Shown: piece by piece, positions 1 to 10,894 of the stretch | Layout of the letters: every line of letters begins with the position of its first letter | Numbering within the stretch: position 1 is the first letter of the stretch | Assembly (NCBI RefSeq): GCF_032884065.1 | Contig: NW_027063679.1 | Location: 359,958-423,957, forward strand | From: Artemia franciscana | Lineage: Eukaryota; Arthropoda; Branchiopoda; Anostraca; Artemiidae | Direction: 5' to 3' | Length of the DNA stretch: 64,000 nucleotides | Made by a program: the position numbers and the translations under genes | Notes under the pieces: generated by a model | What the model saw: only the letters and a program-made list of their open reading frames with translations | Told to the model about the DNA's origin: nothing | Databases searched by the model: none

Positions 1-1849
1 GTGGTAGATTTTTTGCTCCCCCTTGCCGCTAAATTAAACAAATCCCTTTTTCGGTATTCGCATCGAAAATACCCTCTTTTGGTATTTTAACAGGAAAAAA
101 TCGAAAACAAAGAATTTTCCCCCTCCTAGGTTTTGAAAGATACATCTTCCCCATTTTCGTGAATTGGCGCCGCTGAGACAATTATTCTACATTCAAGTAT
201 TTCATTAAGGGACCCGCAGTGCACACAAAACATCGACCCTTTAAGGTTTGAAAATACACTAAACATACATCAAAAACTAGAAGCACTTGTGAAACTCTGG
301 CTAAAACAGCCTCCCCCCTTCCCCTAGAAAAAATCATGGATTATGTCAAACCTAAGACTCACTCAAAGTTTTGTCTCAAAAACTCAATCAAAGTTCGGTG
401 CTTTAAGCATCGTTTAATCTATTTTTATTGAAATTTGCTTCAGAAGACTAGATATATTCCGTAGAGCCTTGTACCACGTGTTAGGACTTACATAATGTAT
501 CGGTCTTCATCGCACAATAGCACATTTTCTAAAGATTAAAATAGCTATTCGGCTACTCCAGTTTATATGTCTACAACTTAGCTGAAAATTTGACGTGAAT
601 TTCACGTTAAAAGACAGCTTGTTTTTGTCTTGAAAAGGAATCGCGTTTCCGAATTTGTTTTGCAACACGCAAAGGGCTTACCTTCATTTTTAAGTCCTAA
701 AAAACACCAAATGACAAAAGTTAACTCAAAAATTCAACTTCTTCTTTTTCAATTTTCACCATACAAAAAATTACTTTACTCTGCTTTAGTCTGAAATAAT
801 CACCAGATTCTGAATAAGTGTTTTAACTGACTTTTAAATTAGAAACAAAGGTGTCACAAGCACAAGCACACATTTGTTAAGTGTGTAAATTTGTTAACTG
901 TCACAGTTAACGAGTGTTTATTCTAAACTTCTACTTCAACTTGATCGTGGAATGAGCAGATATTCTCTCTTCACACAATCATAGGCCCATATCTCCCCCG
1001 TAAGGCCCATTGGCTAGAAGGAACATGGGAGTAAACATGAACAAAGTGAAAAAAAATAAATACTTCAATAATCCGATTTATTAACGTGCACCGTGAGCAA
1101 ACGTCACTTCCTGGGAAACCAAAGATTTATGAACTTTCCAAGCTAAATGTCCTCTATTTTTAAGTTTATTTTATTTTTATTAAAAGTTTGCACATTTAAT
1201 TGGAACTTTGCATTAATTTTAACTATTACTGCTGTGCGGTTAGCCTAACGTGCATATTTGTCACTTTTATCACAGATGGAAGCTATATGTCTCAGACCTT
1301 GACACTTATAACTAGGACATGACCGATATTATCGGGCCAATATGGGGGGGGGGGCGTGTCATTTTCAGCTGACTCTCTATTTCACAGTTTCACAATCCAA
1401 TTGATTGGTTTGAACTGTTAGTGAGCGAGTCATCTCTTCCACTTTGATCTATAATTCTTGCGTTACTTTGAGGTCAATATCGTTCAGAGGATTATCCACA
1501 AAAACCATAGAAGATTATTCAAAGCGTTTGGAGAATATTCAAAAGGCATGGGGGGCGTCAGTCCTACTCCTCTTAGTTTCTGCTCGTTTTGAGTTTGGTT
1601 CAGTTATTTATTGTAGTTTCTGTTCGTTTGGAGTTTCATTTAGTTATTGATGGTGGTTTGTGGTAGTTTTACCCTTGAAAAATATTTGCTTTACTTCTGC
1701 TCATTTTTGGTTTATGGTAACTCTTTAGTTTTCATTGAATAACTTCCTTTGTCGAAAAGATTTTCAAATACCCTTCCTAAACATTTTATCTATGCTATTT
1801 TTAAAACCTAGATGCACTTAAACTTTTTCAACTTAATCCAACTGTAAGA
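1..1849. other. No gene recognised
   Basis: AT-rich non-coding DNA with scattered pyrimidine runs and a G run near 1343. The only open frame of note, at 1444-1650, is short, cysteine-rich and matches nothing I know. No splice-bounded coding exon, RNA gene or transposon end was recognised. Confidence 0.5.
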
Positions 1850-3320
1850 ACAGAAGCAGTAATAGTAGGAGCCCCAAAATTTTTAACTTAATATCCTCAT
1901 TCGTTCTTGAGATATTGCTGAAATGTCTTACTGATAACCAGCACACACACACAGTGCCTTCTGCACTATGTTTATGCTACATAGACATGTTGTGTCGTTC
2001 AACACTGTCTCAATATTCCTTGAGATTTTCTCCTTAATATCCCTAGCTTTGGTAGCAATAAAATTAGTAGCATCAGTAATAATGTACCAGTATTATTAGC
2101 GGCAATAGTAGTAGTAGTAGCATTCAAATATTGTCTTTTATCCGCTACAACAAACCCAGCAAATTCCAATTTCATGCTCCAAACCGTTCCTCAGGTATTG
2201 CTGATCCACCCTTTTAACAACCTGCATACACACAGTATTTTGATTCAGTTCAATTTCTACTCAATATTCACTGAAATTTTCACCTTCATACCCATAGCAT
2301 TAGTGGCAGCTGTAGTAGTAGTGACAGTAGTAGTAGCAGCAGCAGTAGGAGTATTAATAGTAGTATTATCAATAGTAGTAACAGTAGCAGTGTGCACATT
2401 TTGCCTTTTGGTCATTTGAACCTCCCCCTCATCAGTCCTGGAAATTTCAACCTAATAAAATAAAAAAATACAATGATGTTGCTGATGTACGTTTTGATGA
2501 CCTGCATGAATGTGAATCAGTTCTACTTCCCCCTCAAAATTTTCTGAAATTTTCACCTTAATACATTTGGCCTTAATAGCAGTTGAAACAGAAGCAGCAG
2601 TTCGAGTAGTAGTGGTAGCACTATTAGCAGTAGCAAGCACGTATTGCATTTTGGTCAATCGCCCCCCCCCTATGATTCCCTGAAAGTTCCAACTTAATAT
2701 CCTAAACTATTCCTGATATACGTTCTTTCGACAACATGCATGTACATAGTGTATTTTGATTTAATCTTACTTTCCCTTCAATTTTCTCTTAAATTTTAAC
2801 CTCTATACCTTCGGCCTTAGTAGTATTAGTATCCAGGCAGAAGAAGTAGTAGTAGTAGTGTTGTATTAGTAACAGTAGTAGCAGGAGTAGTATGCACATA
2901 TCGCCTTTTGGTCAGTTGAAGATCCCCGACATGATGCCCTGTATATTTTAGCGTGATATGGTAAGCCATCCCCAGGATATTGCAGATACGATCGTTTGAC
3001 AATCTCTATGAACATAGTATGTTTTGATTTAGTTCAAATTTCCCTTTTACACTTCCTTAAATTTTCACCACAATGTCCTCAACCTTAGTATTAGTCAGTA
3101 CAGAAACAGTAGTTCTAGTGACAGCAGTAGTCGTGTTAGTATCGTACAGCTGTTGCCTTTTTGGTCAATTGATTATATAACTTATCATTCCCTGAAAGTC
3201 TCAGCTAAATACCCTCAGTCATTCCAGAGCTATGCCTTTTTGACAAACTATGTACAAAATGTGTTTTGATTCAGTTCAAGCCTTCCCTCAACATTCTCTG
3301 AAAGCTTCCCCTGAATACCC
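1850..3320. repeat. ~250-bp tandem repeat array with AGT/GTA triplet core
   Basis: At least five diverged units follow one another. Each has a block like gatattgctgat...ttgattcagttcaa...ttctctgaaattttcac, then a run of GTA/GTAGTAGCA triplets, then the anchor ccttttggtcaa/ttgaa. The anchor recurs near 2403, 2644, 2902 and 3154, a period of about 240-260 bp; an older unit precedes it near 1900-2150. The triplet tract creates valine/serine-rich open frames on both strands, which I treat as by-products. Confidence 0.8.
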
Positions 3321-3324
3321 ATCA

Positions 3325-3492
3325 TCTTTTTGAATACTAATGGTAAAATATACCCTCTCCCCAATAACAAATACTATATAAACTGACTTACAGCCCCGTG
3401 CCAAGGGCTGTGGGGGGTCGACATCCCCAGAGACATAGCTACTGGGCTTTACAACTATGCTGAGCAAAATAGCTATCCCTAATTTTTATTGG
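3325..3492 (+). repeat. Fragment of NC1 non-coding repeat
   Basis: The stretch with cagccccgtgccaagggctgtggggg, catccccagagacatagctactg and atgctgagcaaaatagctatc matches the middle of the NC1 family seen at 14.9-16.0, 54.5-55.4 and 59.2-60.0 kb. It is cut off at about 3493, where the LINE 3' tail begins, so NC1 was probably the LINE's insertion target. Confidence 0.65.
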
Positions 3493-3691
3493 ATGTAAGT
3501 AAGTAAGTAAGTAAGTAAAATATTTATTACCCGTATTTTTCACATGGAACAAAACGGAGTACAATGAAAAAAACAAATAAAAGAAAAGAAAAAAAAGAGA
3601 AGAAAAACGGAGATAAATTTAAGACACAACATGGAAAAATACACAATCAAGAACTGTAGAAATGTTTAAGCCAGGGGTGGTTCCATTTTGC

Positions 3692-5128
3692 CTAGAAATT
3701 AGAAATCAAATGGTTTACCGCGATACTGGGGTCTGCAATCCTATGTTTATCAATCATATATGTATTTCTCGTCCACAAGGGGCATCGCAGCAGGAACTTC
3801 GCGAACCTAAAATAAAGGGACCAAAGCTTGCGTTTTTGGGTGTCAGTTAATAAATTCCAAAATAGCGCGATATATAAAATATGCGGCAGTGCGACAGCGT
3901 TATACATATTGGCGAGATACTTTCGGCATAAGAGGAGTCTGCTGGCAACAATAGACCCATACGCGGTGCGGAGTTTTTTCTCGACGTGTTTGACGAGCAG
4001 TAGACGAGTTTCATTAAGGTTACGGCCTATGTGGAAACCCAGATACACGACATGAGATGAAACGGTAATTGACTCGCTACCCAGTAGGAGGTGTTCAGGC
4101 TGAGAAGGACTATCGTTGAAAAAAAGAACTGCAGATTTAGAAGTATTGAAAGCCAGGCCGATTTTTCGGTATTCATCACGCAGGATCGAGAAATTCGATT
4201 GCAGACCCCTAATAGACCGACTTAGATTTAATAGATCGTCCGCGTATGTAAGTAGCGACACATTTATATTCTTGGAGATACATGAAACCTTTACACATAC
4301 CTGGGTATTTAAAATACTGTTATTGTACAAACTTGGGGATAATAATGAACCCTGGCGGACACCTTTCTTTACTGGAACAACCACTGATGTGATGCGGTTA
4401 CCTATTTTTATACGCGCTTTTAAACGGCAATACATATCGTACAGTACGCTAGTGACACGGATGTTTACACCTTGCTGGTAAGCTGCTAAAAGGGCCTGAG
4501 CGTGAATCGACGAATCAAACGCTCTACTCACATCAAAAGCACCAATCACTATAGGATCACCGGATTCGTAAGAATCTGCTAGAATAGCGGCAAGACTGAA
4601 GAGAGGGTGAGCACAACCCAGACCCGGTCGAAAACCGAACTGGTGGTCAGGCAATCGGCACGAATATTGAATTTCTTTTGAGACTAAGATCTCTAGAACT
4701 TTACAGAGCACTGGAGCAACAGTGATTGGCCTGTACGAAGAGCATTGGTCTGTTGGTTTCCCTTTTTTAAGGATGGGCGAGAGCAAACCGACACAAAAAG
4801 AGTCAGACACTATACCAGTGGTGAAAATAATCTCGAATAGCAGCGTCAGATATTCAATAAGCATAGTAGTACCGTGTAGCAGATTTAGCGCGCATAGTCC
4901 GTCTACGCCGCGGGAATGTTTCTTCTTCAGCTTTAAAATAGCTTCATGTACGCTTCCGTAAGTAACGACAAAATCAGGGACACGCTGGCTGGATAAAACC
5001 GATTCTAGCCAGTTTACGAAGGGATTAGACGTATTTGGATCGGGGGCACTGAATTCGTTGGAAAAGTACGATTCCCAATCTTTTTCGCTAATCGAATCAT
5101 GGGGTTTTCCGGCGACCAGTTCGCTCAA
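3692..5128 (-). pseudogene. LINE reverse transcriptase (ORF2 C-terminal part)
   Basis: An open frame of 478 residues covers the RT domain. Visible landmarks in order are SYRPITVAPVLCKVLE (about 130-145), HQFGFRPGLGCAHPLFSL (about 160-178), GAFDVSRAFDSS (palm motif A), KKGVRQGSLLSPSLYN, the catalytic TYADDLLNLSRS (motif C, both Asp intact), and a thumb-like region YLGFHIGRNLNETR. The C-terminus, with FRFAKFLLRCPLWTRN, matches the same region of the 44.6-kb LINE. The frame is open over the whole RT core, but the first Met is internal because upstream ORF2 is frameshifted. It would copy element RNA at a nicked target; this copy is probably inactive. Confidence 0.9.
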
Positions 5129-5569
5129 CCGGGCTTTCCAGATTAGTTTTGGGTCACTTACGATTATGGAGGAGTACTCTTCTTTTAATTTGGTACGATG
5201 ATCTTTCAGTTGCTTGTCAAATTTTCGTTTAGTCTATAAACGGATAGAGTTAACAGGACCGGATTTGGGCCTATCACAATCTTGCCAGATTCTAAACCTA
5301 AACTTAGCATCGTTGCAACACTTAACTAGGGCCGGATTTTGTGAGAATTTGTGAATATCTGTTTTCATTTTAACCTTTCTGGTAGGAACTGCTTTTTTTC
5401 AGCTACGAGAAGCGAGTGAGTAATCTCGGCACAAAATATATTGATGACTACTCTTGCATCTGCGGGATCAAAATTCGAATTCACTTGGAGTAAATGGAAG
5501 GGGATTCGTATCTTTACAAGAAGTGAGTTCAGCACCTGATGATATAAAGTAGTATTAATTTTATCTCAT
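5129..5569 (-). pseudogene. LINE ORF2 linker between endonuclease and RT, frameshifted
   Basis: No long frame survives, but shifted frames give stretches such as KIRIPFHLL, ending in an NWSPENPMI-like segment that runs into the RT frame. KIRIPFHLL matches KIKVPFHLL in the second LINE. The homology shows one continuous ORF2 broken by small indels and stops, rather than a separate gene. Confidence 0.6.
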
Positions 5570-6262
5570 TCACTTACTTTTCCACTTGTCGTTCTTGGGT
5601 TGACGCAGAGCTGGTTTTATGCTTAGAGATGCTAGCAGGGGCAAGTGATCAGCGAAGACAACGTCTTTTAGAACAGTTACACTTCCGTTAATATTCTTAG
5701 AGCAGGCCGTATGGTCAATGTTTGAAACGGACCCTGAATTATGAACGAAGGAGTAATCACTGTCTTTTGGGAGGATGATAAGTTTGTCATCAAAGATACC
5801 GTTTAGAAGCTGACTACGGGCACACGTGCAGTCAAGAAGGTTGCAGTTGAAGTCCCCCATGACTACACAATGCAAATCTCTCTGGGTCACAGACTTCAGG
5901 CACTTCGCTAGTTCGCGAACTGCGTTCATAAACTTTCGCTCCGATTTGTCATCATGGTAGTTTGTAGGAAGATATACGTTGAAGAATGCGATACTGCCGG
6001 AAGATATAGCCAAGAAGTGATCATGCGTAAATAACACCTTACTTTCAATATACGGGTGGCAAATAATTGCCAAGCCACCGGAGGGGCGTCCGAAAGACCG
6101 AATTTTTGCCGGCTCGAAGTAAAATGTAATTTCGTGCGAGAACTTTAGGAGAGAAATATTGTGAGGAGAGAACATATGTTCTTGTATAAACATAATGTCA
6201 CAGTCTGCAGAATACTTTTGAATTATGGCGAGTTTTTGGGGACTACTCCGTTCATGTTCCAT
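5570..6262 (-). pseudogene. LINE APE-type endonuclease (ORF2 N-terminal part)
   Basis: The 230-residue frame carries the apurinic/apyrimidinic endonuclease motifs of LINEs: FIQEHMFS (catalytic Glu), GRPSGGLAI, NVYLPTNY, VMGDFNCNL (Asp/Asn pair), SNIDHT and FADHLPLL (terminal Asp-His). The expected first motif, SWNMNG, lies just upstream in another frame, so a small indel near 6235 separates it and the apparent Met start is artificial. The other LINE copy has its ORF2 start in a TAATG overlap; here the equivalent reads TAATA, so the start codon is also lost. Confidence 0.88.
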
Positions 6263-6289
6263 GACGTAATTTTGACACAGGCTGGGCTA

Positions 6290-6712
6290 TTAGACATTGG
6301 GCCGCTTCAGCTCACTGACAATTTTTATTATTGTGGGGCACTTGAAGGAATGGCAAGTGTGGCGTTTTGATTTGCAGAGGGCGCATGCTATAGGGTTTCC
6401 ACAGAGCTGGTTGGTGCTAGAGCCATGACCTCCTTCTCCGCATCGAGAGCATTGCTGGCTAGAGCAATTAGCAGAAATATGACCAAAATTCTGGCAGTTA
6501 AAACAGCGCTTTGGGAGAAAGATAAATTCCTCGATGGGGTACCGCTCCAAGTCAATTTTAGGAGGGTTTTTCATGGCGTGGTTCAGATACTGGCGGGATG
6601 AGAAGTATAATTTGAAGGATCTGGTTTTGCCACATTGATCAGCTTTTTCACAATTCGGTATAATTCTCTTAAGCGCGTCACCATTAATATGAGCTGGGAC
6701 AAACTTGATCAT
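6290..6712 (-). pseudogene. LINE ORF1 gag-like protein, 5'-truncated
   Basis: This 140-residue frame holds three zinc knuckles in series: CFNCQNFGHISANC, CSRCGEGGHGSS...C and CALCKSKRHTCHSFKC. Three retroviral-type knuckles at the C-terminus are typical of R1/Jockey/I-group ORF1 proteins, which bind element RNA. The upstream RVPAHING-like region (FVPAHINGDALKRIIPNC) matches FVPSNINDDERALIPKC of the 356-residue ORF1 at 47.3-48.3 kb. The N-terminal two thirds is absent. Confidence 0.88.
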
Positions 6713-6769
6713 GCCGATGAAAGTGGGAGTTTTAACGCTTGAGGCATTTTATGAGGCATTTTTAACTTA

Positions 6770-7045
6770 CGAACGGGTGATTGGATCTTAATGAAATTTG
6801 ATGTTTGGAAGGATATAGTGTCTCAGAGCTCTTATTTTAAATCCCGACCGGATCCGGTGACATTGGGACAAAGTTGGGGGGAGACCTAAAATCTTGGAAA
6901 ACTCTTAGAACGGAGGGATTGGGATGAAACTTGGTGGGAAAAATAAGCACAAGTCCTAGATACGTGATTGACATAACCGGAACGTATCCGCTCTCTTTAG
7001 GGAGTAGGCGGGGAAGGGTTAATTCCAAAAAATAGAAAAAATGAA
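6770..7045 (-). repeat. Single reverse copy of the ~285-bp repeat
   Basis: Read on the minus strand it contains gagagcggatacgttccgg, gtacgtatctaggacttgtgc, ccaagtttcatcccaatccc and gggatttaaaataagagctctgag, the consensus blocks of the array at 22.6-25.7 kb. It shows that the unit also disperses as a single copy. It abuts the truncated 5' end of LINE copy 1. Confidence 0.75.
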
Positions 7046-7110
7046 GTATTTTCATTATTTATGAAGTATTTCATTATTTATGAATTATTATTTATGATTA
7101 TAATTTATGA

Positions 7111-8859
7111 AGAGCATCGCCAGTCCAGCGGCCCTACGGACATTTCTTTTTCCTCTCTCGATCCACCATCCCAACCAAAACTATTACAATATCCTATGCA
7201 TATGACGGCAAGCTGAAACGGTCATTCAATGCTTCATATTACGGAAAGCACCCGTGGCTGGAGTACTCCGTCCAGGATGATTCTGTTTACTGCTTCTACT
7301 GCAGACACTTTGGCAGCACATCTACTCTTCCCGGGCAGAGGTACGGGTCTAGACCTTTCATAGACGTCGGCGTGAGAAGATGGAAAGACATCTCTAACTT
7401 CCTCGAAAAGCACACTAGAAGTGACCGCCACAAAGACAGTGCAGTTTCATGGACGAAGTTCAAAGCCATACAAACCAAGGAGTTGCAACCAATCGCGTCT
7501 GTTTTAATGACGGACAGAGACAATGAAGTCAAGGAGAACAGAGAGCATGTAAAAGCCTTATTAAAAGTAACAGCTCTATTGGGGCGACTCGGCACTGCCT
7601 TTAGGGGGCACGACGAAACAAAATCCTCGACAAACAAGGGAAATTTCATCGAGACGTGCAATCTTCTCGCAGAGTACTCTCCTACGCTCTTCAACGAGCT
7701 ACAGAGACGGTACGGTCACTACACATCCCATGAATACCAGAACGACCTTATTTCGGTGATCAGTTCCAGGCTTCAGCGCACGATAGTGCAAGAATTAAAA
7801 AGCGCCAAATACTTTGCCATTCTGGTCGACGAAACGAAAGACAACTCGAAGAAAGAGCAGCTCGCCATTCTTCTTAGGTACTTCTACGAAGGAAAAGTAA
7901 AAGAAAGGCCGATCGGATGCTATCACATGAAGAGCCTGGATACTGAAAGTCTAGCAAATTTCATTCATGACACAGTGACAAGAATTGGACTCGATTGGAA
8001 CTACTGTGTCGCGCAGTGCTACGACGGAGCAAGCGTAATGAGCGGACCATTCTCCGGTGTTCAAGCTCGTTTGAGAGCGAAATCGCCACAGGCATTCTAC
8101 ATTCATTGCTATGCACATAGGCTAAATTTGGTCATTGCGAGCTGCGTTGAATCTGTTGGCACTGTTGGTTCTTTTTTCTCACTGGTCCAGCCTCTATACA
8201 CATTCATTTCCAACAGCAACACTCGGTATCAGTTGTTTGTTGAGGCCCAGAAAGCTGCCGAACTGCAAGTTCTGAAGCTGGAAAGAAGTGCATCCACACG
8301 ATGGTCTTACTGGTATCGATCTATATCGAAAGTTAGACTCCGATATGAATACATTTTAGCTGTACTGTCTGCTTTAAGCGAGGGAGCTGACGGCGAAGCA
8401 CGGGCAGAGGCAGCTGGGCTCCAGAAGAAGATGGAATCGTTTCTTGTTATCTTCCAATTGCACTACGTAGAAGCAATTATACGAGTGACGAACTCGCTGT
8501 CTCAGCATCTCCAGGCCGTCGACTTGGTTATTTCTCGATCGCGTACCCTGATTCAGGCCACAAGAAGCGAACTCACCGACCTACGTTCAGATGCTTCATT
8601 CGTATCGCTTTCCGTGAAGGCTAAAGAGTTTGCAACAGAACTCGAAATCGAAGTACCTGCTGTGAATGAACCCGCGACTAGACCCTCCTCTGTTGGTCAG
8701 AAAGGACGACCTCAAAGAACTGAAAAGATAACAAAGCATCTGAAACAATTTGTGACAACTTCGACGCTAGGAAAGAATTTAATCGAATCTGGAAATCGGA
8801 CTACTACTTTGGCGGATGAAATGAAGCGAAAATACTTCGAACTTTTGACTGTCTACTAG
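7111..8859 (+). CDS. hAT-type transposase (ZMYM/DUF4371-like), main ORF
   Basis: The frame is open from 7111 and the first internal Met is at 7372. N-terminally, WLEYSVQDDSVYCFYCRHF followed by WKDISNFLEKHTRSDRHKDS is a TTF/BED-like zinc finger (Cx2C ... H ... H). The body contains NEVKENREHVKALLKV, LLAEYSPTL, YFAILVDETKDNSKKEQLAILLRY (first catalytic Asp region), CYDGASVMSG, YIHCYAHRLNLVIA (conserved CxxHxLNL-like block) and the LERSASTRWSYW block. These are hallmarks of hAT transposases and of host genes derived from them. It would bind terminal repeats and cut DNA. The ORF ends early at 8857-8859, because a one-base indel in a T run near 8843 diverts the frame; the continuation lies just downstream. 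Terminal inverted repeats were not found by eye. Confidence 0.88.
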   Translation, partial: RASPVQRPYGHFFFLSRSTIPTKTITISYAYDGKLKRSFNASYYGKHPWLEYSVQDDSVYCFYCRHFGSTSTLPGQRYGSRPFIDVGVRRWKDISNFLEKHTRSDRHKDSAVSWTKFKAIQTKELQPIASVLMTDRDNEVKENREHVKALLKVTALLGRLGTAFRGHDETKSSTNKGNFIETCNLLAEYSPTLFNELQRRYGHYTSHEYQNDLISVISSRLQRTIVQELKSAKYFAILVDETKDNSKKEQLAILLRYFYEGKVKERPIGCYHMKSLDTESLANFIHDTVTRIGLDWNYCVAQCYDGASVMSGPFSGVQARLRAKSPQAFYIHCYAHRLNLVIASCVESVGTVGSFFSLVQPLYTFISNSNTRYQLFVEAQKAAELQVLKLERSASTRWSYWYRSISKVRLRYEYILAVLSALSEGADGEARAEAAGLQKKMESFLVIFQLHYVEAIIRVTNSLSQHLQAVDLVISRSRTLIQATRSELTDLRSDASFVSLSVKAKEFATELEIEVPAVNEPATRPSSVGQKGRPQRTEKITKHLKQFVTTSTLGKNLIESGNRTTTLADEMKRKYFELLTVY

Positions 8860-9354
8860 CCGAATTTGACAGAACGTTCACAGATAACTTGCCAGTGCTG
8901 AGTACACTCGAATCCTTGGATCCAAGCTCAACCAAGTTTATGGAAACAGAGCTGCTCCAGCGTTTCTCTGCTCTTTACGGCGAGCTGGATATCGACGACA
9001 TTCTTCTTGAATCTCAAGCTGGTATTGCCAAGCGTTTCTTGCTCGATGAGGAGAAAAAGCTGGAAAATTCCTAGACATTGTCGACCATCTTCAGGCATAA
9101 CCAGTGGCTTACTCAGAAGTAATTAAAGTACTTCGTATTGCTGCCACACTTTCTGTGACAACAGCGAGCAATGAGCGTTTTTTTCTAGCCTAGAAATAGT
9201 GAAAAACTACCTGCGGTCTACAACAGGAGATGATCGTCTCAGTCACCTTCTTTTGATATTTGCAGAGAAGGACTTAGTAAAAAATTTGGACTACGACCAG
9301 CTTGTTGATGATTTTGCAAAAATGAAACCTCGGCGGTTCCCCTTGTTACCTTGA
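8860..9354 (+). pseudogene. hAT transposase C-terminal dimerisation region, frameshifted
   Basis: The remainder continues the transposase in changing frames. FDRTFTDNLPVLSTLESLDPSS runs to about 9070, a second indel follows, and a stop lies near 9096. Then comes the conserved hAT C-terminal block VLRIAATLSVTTASNERFF / SSLEIVKNYLRSTTGDDRL, broken once more in a T7 run at 9178-9184, ending at LLP before a TGA near 9352. Three small lesions at homopolymers leave the protein recognisable but not translatable as one product, which suggests fairly recent inactivation or assembly indels. Confidence 0.82.
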
Positions 9355-10174
9355 GTGTTGTAATATTTTTTTATCTTGTTATGTTTTTCCTTTTTGTAAA
9401 TATATTTGATCTGGAAGATTTCTGCTGAAGGAAAACCGAGATTTTGGTTACGATCTTGTAATTTTGGTTACATAGCAATGAAGATTACTTTCACCGACGT
9501 ATTGTTTACTTAAATAAGAAAGTTTCTCGCTGAGGAATGCCAGCCTGTAGTCTGATTGAATTTTCCACTTTCAGTTTAATCAGTTAACCTCGTTGATTGT
9601 ATTCTTCGTTGTTATAATTAATCTTAGAGGTCAGTGTGGCTGAGTTTCACCTTCGGTTACAGTACATTTCCAAGCAACACACGGGTGCTGAAAATGCGTT
9701 TTTACTTAGAATATTTGACCTATGTGCTGCTAAAACCCGCATTTTTCTTACGTGACACGAAGTGAATCGGGGGGGGGGGGGCAGATGGAGTTCATGCCCA
9801 CCCCAAGATTACGCCCAAATGGCGCCTCTGATCCTGGGGGAGGGGACAAAGTTTGAGCCAATTTTTCCAAATCAAGTGAAATTGACAGTAAAAACTAAAC
9901 AATTAGCCGTTTGGTACAATAAAGGTGCTATTTAGTACTTAAAACGTACCATAAAGGTACTTTATAGTATTATATATAGGTAATTTATACAAACTAATTT
10001 ATAAATATATACAAAAAACTAATCTGTTTCTATTGATGCTTGACTTATGCAGTTTTATATTAGTTTTGACAAGATTTTGGAAGAAACTAAATTGCATCTG
10101 GGGGATGGGGCAAACGGGGGTCTGGAAGGGGTCAAACCAATATCTGATAGGGGCAGCTTCCCTCTCCCATAGCA
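9355..10174. other. Transposon flank, no gene recognised
   Basis: AT-rich DNA with a G11-type run near 9770-9781. The block 10175-10265, with agacggtcgtccaacaaggacgatttttag, resembles the RTE-type LINE end at 34.7 kb (agacggttggccgaaaaggacaatttttgg), so a short LINE scrap may sit there. No coding exon was supported. Confidence 0.45.
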
Positions 10175-10317
10175 AATTACGCCCCTGCGTTTGGGGACGA
10201 CTAGCTTTTCACTTGGCCCTAGACGGTCGTCCAACAAGGACGATTTTTAGTAATCTTTCAACCTTCTGATTTAATGAAATTTAATTGATTTTAAAAATAA
10301 GTTAATAAAATTCATAC

Positions 10318-10894
10318 CATATCCAAGCACTGTTCCGTCACTTTCACTTAAACCTTCTTGTCTATGATCTCTATCCTCCCCACTATCTTCTAGTTTCCTC
10401 GGACCTAGTGATTGCATACTACTCCCACATTCTTCGAACATTGTAGGCAGTCCCATATAATTCATCTTGAGATCTGATTCACAAGAGCTACTTGACGGTG
10501 CTGTACACGAGTCTAATTCAGAATTCTCAATAACAGGTACTGGTAGAGTACGTAAGCTATCCACTTCAGTGTCAAGCTGTATAGAAGGTTCGTGGGTTGA
10601 CGATTGTATAACCTTCTTCTTCTTTTGGCAGTAACGAGCAGAAGTGCCAGAGCGTTTTTTCCCATGTGGGAGCAAATCAGATTCTATTGGCTGATTTTTA
10701 CTTTCAATTTCTTCTGTTTTAGCCAGACCTCGTATCTTCAAATACTGGGCAGTTTGAATTAAGGACGGTAGCGAACCCTGAGCAACTTGTATTTCTCCAC
10801 GATACATATAGTCAACTAAAACTTGAAGCTCACTGTATTTTACATCTTTTAAGAATATAGCTAAAGAATGGTTTTGATGCAGGTGAACTATATC
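10318..10894 (-). CDS. BTB/POZ transcription-regulator gene, exon 2
   Basis: The exon begins after a consensus acceptor (minus strand ...ctgtttcag, then GATATAGTTCACC). It encodes DIVHLHQNHSLAIFLKDVKYSELQ, VLVDYMYRGEIQVAQ and SLIQTAQYLKIRGLA, the second half of an insect-type BTB domain (lola, tramtrack, bric-a-brac class). A Ser/Glu-rich low-complexity linker with a basic KKRSG...CQKKKK patch follows. It joins exon 1 in phase 0 (...AYFY, then DIVH). The probable donor is ATG/GTATGA near 10317-10318; the ORF reads on to a stop at 10271 if unspliced. C2H2 or HTH exons expected downstream were not found towards position 1. BTB domains dimerise and recruit corepressors in the nucleus. Confidence 0.88.

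Larger units (their letters stand above)
3493..6735 (-). mobile_element. 5'-truncated R1/Jockey-like LINE, copy 1
   Basis: On the minus strand this reads ORF1 zinc knuckles, APE-type endonuclease, linker, then RT, ending in a short tandem tail of TTAC units (plus-strand GTAA repeats, about 3495-3518). Ending in a short tandem repeat rather than poly(A) is usual for I/R1-type LINEs. The 5' side stops near 6735, beside a copy of the ~285-bp repeat, with about two thirds of ORF1 missing. The proteins align by eye with those of the fuller copy at 44.5-48.6 kb. No RNase H domain is present. Confidence 0.85.

Noticed and set aside
2174..2658. Hydrophobic valine-rich ORF (plus) and Ala/Thr-rich ORF (minus)
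   Set aside because: Both arise from GTA/AGC triplet runs in the 250-bp satellite; neighbouring units do not keep the frame.
3662..4961. Plus-strand ORFs opposite the RT (3828-4055, 4116-4481, 4722-4961)
   Set aside because: They are antisense shadows of a clear minus-strand RT and have no motif of their own.
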